From Takakia lepidozioides (lineage: Eukaryota; Streptophyta; Takakiopsida; Takakiales; Takakiaceae), in contig CM060733.1 in the NCBI GenBank assembly GCA_030704615.1, positions 33,356,001 through 33,420,000 of the forward strand: a stretch of DNA of 64,000 nucleotides. The letters run 5' to 3'. Positions 54,804 through 64,000 of the stretch are shown here, one piece after another. Numbering within the stretch: the first letter of the stretch is position 1; every line of letters begins with the position of its first letter. Both the position numbers and the translations under genes were made by a program. The notes below the pieces were generated by a model, which had not been told where the DNA came from, did not search any database, and saw nothing but the letters and a program-made list of their open reading frames with translations.

Positions 54804-56285
54804 CTAAGTGTCTAAGTGTCGGGGCTCAGGAAGAAAGCAATGCAGGGATAAAAAAGATGATTGGATGGATGCTAAGGTCAAGCAGTCAAGCTCACCAATG
54901 TTGTCCCGACCATCTGAGAGCACCAAGTTGTTGCAATTTTTCTGCTCCACATCATCATCATCATGCTCCATGATCAAGCCATCATCACCTGCCTCTTCAT
55001 GCTGAACCAAGGTTGGCTTTACTTCCAATTTTTTTATTAATCCAATCTTCGAACTTTGGATCATTCATAATTGGACTCATGTCTTCTGTGCAAATTGACT
55101 CAACTTGACATGGCAATTCACCACCATCTCTTCCATGGAAACATCAGGCTTGTTCAACAAGTTGACCGCCCTTTCAGGATAATGATCTTCCTCCTCCTCT
55201 ATCCTAGCCACTGCTAAACTGAGTTATGCTGACTCCATTCCACTGAACTTCCTCAATAAACCTATCCGCATTTCTTTCCAGTTTGCAGGTCTAGGTCTTT
55301 GCTTGTTGTACCAACTATCGGCTCTTCCAAAGAGACTGAGCCTTGCTACTTGGAACAGCCTCTCCCTACGTATATTTGCAATGTCAGTAGCCATTTGCAA
55401 CCTCTTAATCCAGGCCACGACATCTTCAGCTTGTGTTCCATGAAATGGAACATCTACTCCAGCAGGGCTGGTTGTGTGCATCATAGTGTTAGTTAGAACC
55501 AACCTTCGTTGGAGTGCTTCTCCCTGTGTCTTCTCAGTGACTACCTTCTTCAGCTTGCAAGTTACTCCTTGTAATGTCTCAGCCTCTGCCTGAATTATAG
55601 CTCTTCCTGATTATTGTCTCCTTGTCCTGTGCCCACTTCTTGCAGGTACTAGTTTGTTTGGAAGGTCTGGTGTTTTCACCGAATTACTCCTTCACGCCCA
55701 GCCGCATCCTCAATAGTTTTAAATGTCTCCTTCTTCCTTGGAGTTACAAGTACCTCTGTTTTCAAGGCCTATTGGGTGTGAACTGATCTTGTGGAAGCTT
55801 CTTGGATGTTGATACTTCAGACTCTCCCCCTTTTGCTAGTCTCCTCTTGCAAATATGGATCACATATAGTTTCAAATTTTTAGGAATGCTTAGTCCTTGG
55901 TCAACAGGTGAAACATGTTGTTGAGTTTCTCCAGCAATCTGAGAATGACCTTTATCACCGACACCTCCTTCCTCTTTGTCCTGACTTCACAATGAAAATG
56001 ATGAAGGTACTTTGCCTCTTACCTCTTCTCCCTTCCTTTCCGAAGTGAGTTCTCTGTTTGTTGTTGTTAGCTCCATGTCTGTCATGACTGCCAAGCATAG
56101 TTTCTTCACACCAGCCTCACCAACTATTCTCATGGCTCTTTGATGATCCTTCAGCTTGCTATTTGAAGCCACCTTCAGCTCTAATTTCTTCCACAGACCA
56201 GCCTCAAACTCCAATGACTTCGGGTGTAATCTGAACTCATGATGGGAACTGTTTCTCCATAATCGTGATTATTTCGTCCTGAGAA
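54804..56285 (-). pseudogene. gag: gag remnant of a further LTR retrotransposon (element 4)
   Basis: Best piece 55502-55224: DVPFHGTQAEDVVAWIKRL, RLFQVARLSLFGRADSWYNKQ, NWKEMRIGLLRKF, typical of Ty3/gypsy gag. An upstream piece (56214-55987) and downstream acidic pieces (to 54804) are in other frames, with several stops. The primer binding site just upstream fixes the direction. Protease, RT and the rest are absent from the window. Confidence 0.6.
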
Positions 56286-56303
56286 CCGACCGCTCCGATA
56301 CCA
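56286..56303 (-). promoter_or_regulatory. Primer binding site of element 4 (initiator-Met type)
   Basis: Minus strand TGGTATCGGAGCGGTCGG resembles the common plant retrotransposon PBS TGGTATCAGAGC, complementary to initiator tRNA-Met. The LTR should begin just to the right, but its limits are not visible. Confidence 0.65.
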
Positions 56304-59271
56304 AAAAGAGGGCTCCTGCATATTATTCTTGTTCACTCATGCATTGTGGTTAGTTGGTGATACGTACCGCATCAGAAGAGAAGATATCACCTATGCCATC
56401 TAGCATGCTATCCTAGAAACTGCAAGTATGTCTAGTTCTAGTGAGTTTCCTCTCTTATCCTATGTGTATCTCTCTACCCTACAAACTGAATTTTATGTGC
56501 ATAAACAGGTGGCCAGGATCTATGCTACTTGTCATCATGATTCCAAGGGTTTTCCATCTGCATTGTAGATTATGGAAATGAATCAAACACCTATAAGTTG
56601 CCGTAAGTATACTCCTGGTACGATTAACTATTTGTGCTCTAAGTGCCCACGATGCTGTGATTCTAAGTCCCTGTCTCAAATTCAAACCCCCCATTCTTAA
56701 GCATCTGATCCGTCTATATGCCCCAAACATTGCATCTCAAGAGACAAGACCTTCGCCATATGCACCAAAGGATCACCATTTACTGCCCAATCAGTCTAGA
56801 CTGTACGAGCCCATCTCTCACACATTGCTCACAAGTCCAAGGTCCTGATTCATGCTTACTACTCGCTTATATTCTTCCCCGCTGCCCCTATCCACATTGG
56901 ACGGTGCGCTAAGAGACCGCTAATTCCATGGCTAACCCATCGTTCTCGGCTTCTTTTATTTTGCAGATCGCAGGTAATTATCCCCCTTTCGTCTACCCTG
57001 CACGCTGATAATACTTGTGCCTCCCTAGATTTTCTGCAGCTACTTCTTTTCATCCATACGGATGAATAAGCACACCTTTCTATGCTAATTACCACCTTCA
57101 TTCATCTATCTATCATCCAGCTATGCTTACTTATCCATCCAGCTAGTGATGACCAACTATCGAGTCCGTTCATCCGCCCGTCATCCTAAAAATTCCCAAC
57201 TGGATGTCGATGGCATGGAGCGGGACCTGGAAAGCAAAATTGGCCAAGTATAAAGATGATGGAGCGAGAATTTAGTGTAAATGGATGGATGCAAGATGAT
57301 CAGTGTTTTTCATTCAAATTGTCAGTGATGGATGAAAATGGAGAACAGATGGAGAAACAAGTGAAATTCATACAACGGATGGAGAAGAGGATGAAAACAA
57401 AATCTTGAAAAACATTCATCTATTTTTCAACGGATGGAAGTAGGCAATGAAAAGTGAAATCATGGATAAAAATTTGACAAAGGAATTTAATTGGCAGGTT
57501 GACTATTTGAATCCTAAAAATGGCGAATTAAGTTATGATCGGCGCATCGTATGGGCAAAGGGACTGTTTGAGACCAAACTAAGATCGAGGAGATGAGGAT
57601 GAAATTAATGTAGCCGCAATTTTATGTTTAGGTGGGGATAAGGCAAAGGGGGATAATACCCGGCCTTGTCGTGACATTCCACGATGAAGAATCTGATTTA
57701 AATTCTCTGTTTGTAGTATATTATGAGCCCATGTGGGCAGTCAGTGGTGTTGTGTGGTGAAGAAGGAGAGTGAGCACGTATAAATGAGAGCTCTAGGAAG
57801 AAGATAGCACCAGTTTACATATGATACTTGGAGTGGATTGAAAAGCCATAAAAGTGTAAACATGTAGTGTGCCTTGTTGTTTTCATAACCAGCGAGTAGG
57901 CTGGTGTATCAGGCCTGTTCGGCTGAAATATATATAATGCTGATTTCAATCTATGCCTTTGAGTCTTATGATCATGGGGAAAAGCTTTGTTACTTATTTC
58001 CTTCACTATGTACTAGATTGATCATAGAATTGGGATCTATTTCTTCACTAACACTAAGGATGAGGGCTGTTTGTACTTAGAATATGTAACACCATCAGAT
58101 CATATGCAAGTGGTTTCCGGCATAGATAAATGGATTTAACAATTAGCTAGATTAGTATTATATTAACTAATTTACTATAGAGGCATAGAGTGGAGGCAAG
58201 AAATATGACATAGAGTAATCTGATTTGGTCCCTGATTAATGGACTAACTCCTTACTGATATTAAGATCAGAAAATTATATGAAATAGCAATGCCTAGTGG
58301 AGAGAAGTATGATCCATGAAGCAAGTAAAATTACAAGTAGTTCACATACCTCATACAATTAGTAGAGCTGAAGTTTTCCAGAGATAACTCCCTTGCCTGT
58401 CATGTATTAAGAAATGCATTAGTCCTGACCCGATCATCAGTAGATGATAACTGATCTCTTGAGGTCAAGACTAACTAAGTGGCACTCATTGAACGTTCTT
58501 TAGCAAATGAGACGACATATGAACTCCAAAGGGATGATATTTCCGACTGTGCTTGGGCAAAATCAACACTAGAATACAATAAGTTTCATGCACAAATTTT
58601 ACTGTCTATTCTTGGTTTTCTCTTCCGCTGCAGCCTAGGATAGACAGAGTACTAACGGTTGATCAAGTTGATGTCTGGGTAGGTCCCCTCTTTTTACTTA
58701 CACTAGCCCTGTTTGGAAAACTAACTCAGCCGCTATAGCAGATACTGACTAAGGAACAGGAAAGTAAATCGCAACAAAAAACTAAGGCATGTAGGCTGAT
58801 GTCTGCTCCAAAATACAAATTGTCAGTAGCTCGCCATGCCCATGCTTATGTGCTTGCATGAAGAACGCCATCACTCATAAATCCCGCCGATGTAAGGCAC
58901 ATGGATGTTTGGCGGATGGATGTCTTCATCCAATGAATCATAATTCATCCATCACGGTCATTCATCCAACTACTTAAATGTTGTAAAATTTTAAGTACTT
59001 AGCCCATCAAACAACTGTAATAAAATAAAAATTACCACATATTCACACTACACTACTCTAATCTTACTCTCATTTTTCATCTTCAAAACACAACAACTTT
59101 GTTTGGAAACCAATTTTTGGGTGATCTCAAATTGAGTTGACAACAAAAATAAATTGCAACACCTAATTTAAAGTTCATATGAAAAAAGATATAAATGAAA
59201 GTAGACTAATTTAGACTAGACAAAAATTTAGCAAAGTGAGCCACTGTAGCATGCTTCTGCCCTCATGTTCC
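56304..59271. other. AT-rich region without recognised genes
   Basis: Probably begins with the decayed LTR of element 4. 57.1-57.5 kb and 58.9 kb are rich in GGATGGA/TCATCC simple motifs. No ORF with a recognisable domain, no RNA gene, no clear terminal repeats. The rest looks like old, unconstrained DNA. Confidence 0.5.
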
Positions 59272-59860
59272 TTCCACACAATTGGCAGCATTGCGGGAGG
59301 AGCTCAAGCAAGAGTTTGAGGCAAGATTTGCCACTGAGTGTGCAAACAAGGTCGATGTGGAGGCCAACCTCAAGTTACAGAAAGAGTTGGAGGACACTAA
59401 ATCTGCCCTACAGCTTGCGAAGGAAAATTTGATTGAAGCAGGTCTGGAGCAAGAGAAGTTGCATGAAGTACATAAGCAACAGTTATACCAGTTGCATGTG
59501 CTTCATACAGAATTGGAAGCAGTCCATCAGAGAATGACCATACAAAATACCACACTAACAACTAATCTGGAGATGGTTGCACTAGAAGTCAAGAACCAAG
59601 CGGAGAGATGTACAACGGCGGAGACAGAGTCAATGGAGCAAGGGAACTCATTACTGACATGAAGGCTACTATCTGTCGCAATGAGGATACTTTTTGGCAG
59701 TACCGTTAGGTCGATGCCCAGAAGGACAGGTACATCTTTGAATTGCAGCAAACAATCACAGTACAGGAGAATGAGCTTTCTGTGACTGACAAGGCCTAGA
59801 AAGAAGCCAATAATCTGTTTGCTGCCTACATGGCTCTAGTTGAGTGCAAAGCATTGAGAG
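59272..59860 (+). pseudogene. Coiled-coil fragment homologous to the gypsy-1 3' ORF
   Basis: TQLAALREELKQEFEARFATECANKVD and following residues match the coiled-coil part of the protein at 1947-5792 for about 190 residues. One frame change at about 59640 lies at a short A/G run; stops at 59707 (TAG where the relative has Gln) and 59797. It passes without a gap into the RT thumb of element 3, an unnatural fusion. Confidence 0.8.
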
Positions 59861-62800
59861 TTTACAGCCAATCTTAGGCTCAATCCGGACAAGTGTTACT
59901 TTGCCAACTTACAGTTGGTGTTCCTTGGGCATGTGGTCTCTGAAGAAGGAACTTGGCCTGATCCAGATAAGATAGCTGCAATTGAAAGGTTTCCCTTGCC
60001 CAAGAACTACATTGCTGTCAAAAGTTATTTGGGAATGACAGGGTACTATAGGCCCTATGTCAAGGGATATGCTGGAGTGGCGGTGCCTTTGTTCACTCTA
60101 ACTAAGAAGGATGTGAAGTTTATCTGAAGTGCAGAGGCACAAAACGCCTTTTCTGCCCTACAGGTGAAGCTGGTGACTGCACCCATTCTGGCCAGGCCAG
60201 ATTTCTCAAGGCCTTTCGTCCTAGATGTTGACTGGTCCATCAAAGGGGTGGGGGCAGTATTGTCACAGAAGGAGTATAGAAAGGAGAGGGTCATTGCATA
60301 TGCTAGTAAGGTACTATCTGATGCTCAGCGTAAATATCACCCTATGGAGGGTGAATGCTATGCCTTGGTGTGGGGAGTATTACACTTTAGGCAGTACCTA
60401 TATGGAACCCCTTTTGTAATCAGAACTGATCACAAACCACTGGAGTGGTTGGCAACGGTAAGTGACACATATGGACGCAGGGGTAGATGGATCATGATGT
60501 TACAAGATTTTGAGTTTAAGATTGTTCATAGGGCGGGTGCTAGGCATGCTAACGTAGATGCGCTAAGCAGGTATCCAGTGGGACCAGCGGAGGAAACCGA
60601 GGAGATCGAGGTATACTCTACTTCTCTATGCAGTCAGAAAAGGGAGGGGAGAAAGAGGGATGGAGCCTATCTTCTTAAACTAGAGTGGGACAGGGGTGCC
60701 ATCAATGCTTCTCTATTTCAATTTAAAGAGGGTAAAGAAGAGTTGAGAGAAGAGGCTCATAGGCAAGTAGGGTATAGCATTGAGAGAGGGGAAATGATTT
60801 GCAAGAGAGAAGAGTACTATGCATGTGTATGGGGTCTTTGGCATTTCAAGAAGACACTGTTGGGAAGTCATTTTTCTTTAGAAACAGATCTGGACCCATA
60901 TTGGTGGCTGTACTCAGAACACCACATAGGCATAGACTTGCTTGGTGACTTTTCATTTGAGTTTGTCCCTGGAATAGATAGATCTTCCACAGGTGGGGTG
61001 TTGACCAAGGCTCATGGTATATTGAAAGGAGAACTAAAACCAGGTGTGATGCCAGATAGGGAAGGAAAGAAGGTGACTTTTGCTGCCAAGACCCAAGGAA
61101 GGGGCATTAACCAATCAGCCCCTGTCAATCTAGTAGGGGAAGGTATTTGGAAGGATGTGGGTGCAGGAAGGAAGGATGTTCCTGCAATCAGCAACAAGAA
61201 AGGGGCAGATCTGATGTTCTCTTGTCCCACCATCCATGTGGTTACACGAGGAGCTCATGCTCGTGATCAGGAGCTAATCAAGGTACAGCCAGCCTGTGTA
61301 CTTGAGGAAGAACAATCAAACAATGAAGAGGGCAGCTCTCAAGAAACACCATTCCTTCAACACTCTACAAGTAAAGAGACAACAGGAAGGATTCAGGTGA
61401 CCTCCTCATCAGGATGCCCAGCTGGAGGCCACATGGGGGGTGAGTGTTCCACCAAGACATTTTATTCTTCAGACAGTGATGGATCACATTGTTCAGGGCA
61501 AGAAACTTTTTCTTACGACAAAGACATTGAAGGGGACTGGCTGCCATGGAGCACACCCACCAAAGCTATTCAGATGTCACTATTACATGCAGCTGAAAGA
61601 TGGGGGAAAGAGTCTCTCATGAGCTCTGACAATCACGGGACAGCAGCTGGTAGGGAGGAAAGGCAGCCTGATGTACTTGAGGATGTGGAAGTTATGCATC
61701 TTTTATGTTTTGGAGAAGTCAATGACTATTTGACAAAGGGAAGGGTAGTTCCACCAAGAAAGGACAGAGAGGCAATAATCAATGAAGTGCATAAGGCCAC
61801 TAGCCACTTTGGAATCCGGAGAACACAAGAGGAGATATGTCGGCGGTATTTCTGGCATGACAGAACGAAGCTCATCAGGCAAGTACTCAAAAGCTGTGGC
61901 GAATGTCAGATGACTAAACAGAACGGAGTGTTGCGCTCAGGTAGCTCAAGACTTCACAGTATTCCAGTAGTGGATCTGTTTTTCGGAGTTGCAATTGACA
62001 CGGCAGGGCCACTACCTGTAACCAGCAGGGGCAATCAGTACTTTCTGGTAGCAATAGATCACTTTTCAAAGTGGATAGAAGCTGCACCAGTGGCAGATCA
62101 TACAGCAGCTCTTGCTGCCCGCTTTTTGGTGGAGGAAGTGATAGACAGGTATAGGTGCCCACACACATTGCTCACTGACAATGGCACGGAGTGGGGAGGG
62201 GAGTTTGACGATGCATGCCGCGAATATGGTATAAAAAGGGAGCACAGTGCTCCCTACTGGCCTCAGTGTAACGGTCTGGTGGAGAGGGTGATTAAGTCCC
62301 TCAAACAGAGCATCACCACCTTGGGAGTTGGAAACGACACTGAGTGGGATCAGAATCTCTACAAAGCCTTGTTTGGTTACAGAATGGGGGTTCATGCTTC
62401 AACATGATTCTCACCTTATTAGGTGCTGACTGGTAGAATTCCAAGACTGGGGATTGACAACAAGTTGCACTATCTTACAGCAGCAGTGAATTTTGATGGA
62501 TCTGTTGCAGAAGTTACACTTATGATGCAGCGGAAAATCCAGCTCCTCACAGAGATGAAGGCTAAGCTGCGGAAAAGTGTGAAGAAAGGGCAGCGTTAGC
62601 AGGCAAGGGATTATGAAAGGAGGCATCAAGCAGGGCATAGCTACTGCAAGTTAATGGAAAACACCAAGGTAATGATGTTGAGGCCTGGAAAGAAGTCTTC
62701 CATGACATCCCCATGGGAAGGACCCTATGACTTTTTGGGGTACAAGGATGCAGGAAGCACCACAAAGACAGGGGAAGCTGCACGCAGATGCAGGCTGAGA

Positions 62801-62908
62801 TATTGGGCAAACAAGGAATGGGTAAGAAGTAGGCGGGATTTGAAACCCTTCATACCACCAGTAGGTGGTCAGCCGATGAAGGTGGTCAGTGAGGACCCTG
62901 ACACTTAA
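59861..62908 (+). pseudogene. pol: Ty3/gypsy pol remnant with two RNase H domains (element 3)
   Basis: One frame with stops at 60125, 62405, 62420 and 62597. RT thumb (LNPDKCYFANLQLVFLGHVV, MTGYYRPYVKGYAG); RNase H (FVLDVDWSIKGVGAVLS, PMEGECYALVWGVLHFRQYLYG, RTDHKPLEWL, ANVDALSRYP); a second RNase H-like unit about 80 residues on (YLLKLEWDRGAINASL, KREEYYACVWGLWHFKKTLLG, LETDLDPYWWLYS), keeping E and one D but lacking the last D; a long linker (about 340 residues); integrase (SCGECQMTKQ, AIDTAGPLPVT, IDHFSKWIEAAPV, LTDNGTEWGGEF, WPQCNGLVERVIKSL) and a C-terminal SH3-like tail (WEGPYDFLGY). RT fingers and palm, gag and protease are missing. Confidence 0.85.
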
Positions 62909-64000
62909 AAAGGGAGACACACTACATATGTAGTGTGAATGCAGGGGAGTAACATTAAATTTTTGTTTTACCCACTAAGATTCTGCATTGTTACAAAGGG
63001 AGTGCCCTAGTACCAATGATGGGCGGAATACATCCCTGCCTACAGGTTGTTTCATGGGCACACTATGCTGATACTTTGCCAGGATGAAAGTGGCTAAGTC
63101 GTGACCAGGCGTGTTTTCATCCATAGGATGAATGTCTTTCATCGCTGGTGATTACACTAGAAACGCGGGTCGAGGAAGACGAAGGGGAAGATGACGGGCG
63201 CTCTGAGCAGATGCTGCGAACAGTGGAATTGGCAGGGCATTGTGTCAAGGGAAATTGTATCTGCACTGTCGCATTCTGGCTTGCATTAAGAGAAGCGTTA
63301 AAGGGCACAGCTTGGTAATCTGTGCAGCAGGGGAAGCGGTGTCGCCTTCTTCTTGGTAATGATCAGTTTCTGGAGGATAAGCTTACAGGGAGAGTGGTGC
63401 AACACCTGTGCCGCCATAGCCTTGATGAACATGGTCATGGGAGGATGAGCATGCAAGGGAAGGAGCCAGCTGCCAGAGAACAGGCAAGTGGAGTTGTGGC
63501 ACAATCAATGGAGAGATAGAGCAGCTCGACACAGCGAGCAGCTGCCAAAGCGAATGAGAGGCTGGCTTGTGTGGATGGTAACTCAGGTTATCTGTAATTA
63601 AAACTTTCAGATGATCACTGTCTTCTTGTTATAGGATCATATCAGATCTTAGGGTAGAATTGCTCATATAGTAAGATAGGGTAGTTAGTTGGCAAGCTAC
63701 AGGGATGTTGCCATAGGCTGAAGCAGAGCTGTCATGACTTAATGAACGCTGGAATCAAGACGACAAGAGGAGTTAAGGTAGTTGCTGACGGAGATGGTGA
63801 GGTGCCATTTTGGGCAGGCAGACTCACCGCTTCACTGGAGTATAAGACAGATAAGTTCGTAGATTCATCTCTTCTTTTTGGCACTTAGGAATCGTTGTTG
63901 TGAAATTTTGGTAGAGACTCTCAAAACTGAGAGCATGATGAGGATGGGAAAAAAACTTTGAGAAATGGAATGGGGACTCTGGACTTCAAACCAGGATGGG
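62909..64000 (+). other. 3' region of element 3, possible start of its 3' LTR
   Basis: Right after the pol stop, AAAAAGGGAGAC resembles a polypurine tract, followed by ACACTACATATGTAGTGTG, a near palindrome with TG at its centre that could mark the LTR start. No second copy lies in the window to confirm it. No gene seen to the end; the short ORFs near 63.1-63.5 kb have no recognisable domain. Confidence 0.4.

Noticed and set aside
1-64000. tRNA or rRNA genes
   Set aside because: No cloverleaf-like segment with proper boxes or rRNA-like conserved stretch was noticed on either strand; a tRNA scan was not possible.

Overview
The window reads as nuclear DNA of a streptophyte-type eukaryote, most likely a charophyte alga of the Chara kind. 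Support: GT-AG introns, AATAAA signals, plant-style Ty3/gypsy polyproteins, a CACTA-type transposon, and a Ty3/gypsy element carrying a cytosine-5 DNA methyltransferase, an arrangement reported from charophytes and dinoflagellates. The species is inference. No conventional host gene was recognised with confidence; almost everything is transposon, transposon cargo or satellite.

Layout. The background locus is an old SWIM/Mutator-like element (copy 1) on the minus strand. Its transposase runs from 31509 to below position 1, and a ParB-like gene (35.9-32.4 kb) lies upstream of it. It has been invaded repeatedly. (1) A CACTA-like element, 8-16641, TSD GTA, itself contains a 13 kb Athila/Tat-like Ty3/gypsy element (gypsy-1, minus strand, 936-14094). 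(2) A 12.1 kb Ty3/gypsy element, 18328-30464, TSD GGTG, has the order gag-protease-DNA methyltransferase-RT-RNase H-integrase-PHD finger; removing it with one GGTG restores the transposase frame. (3) A related solo LTR lies at 32512-33435. (4) A second, better-preserved Mutator-like element (copy 2), 36104-51800, has TIRs and a 9-bp TSD (8/9 match). It carries a divergent gene pair: a SWIM-type transposase on the plus strand and, on the minus strand, a 12-exon gene for a ParB-like domain joined to a beta-class (N6-adenine/N4-cytosine type) DNA methyltransferase domain. The first intron of that gene holds a 5.4 kb array of 116-bp monomers, each with a long palindrome.

Right part. 51.8-53.3 kb holds a minus-strand ORF and GGCGCC-rich repeat arrays in both orientations. 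53.4-54.25 kb is a two-exon gene for an acidic protein of unknown function. 54.27-56.3 kb holds a TNP2-like transposase fragment and a decayed gag with an initiator-Met-type primer binding site. 56.3-59.2 kb is AT-rich and unassigned. 59.27-62.9 kb is a decayed plus-strand Ty3/gypsy pol with a second, degenerate RNase H domain, fused at its 5' side to a fragment related to the 3' ORF of gypsy-1.

Two unrelated DNA-methyltransferase cargos in two transposon classes, one nested in the other's relative, make this a notable locus for transposon-borne epigenetic enzymes. Many frame breaks in gypsy-1 are one-base shortages in homopolymers and may be assembly errors; stops in copy 1 fit single transitions.
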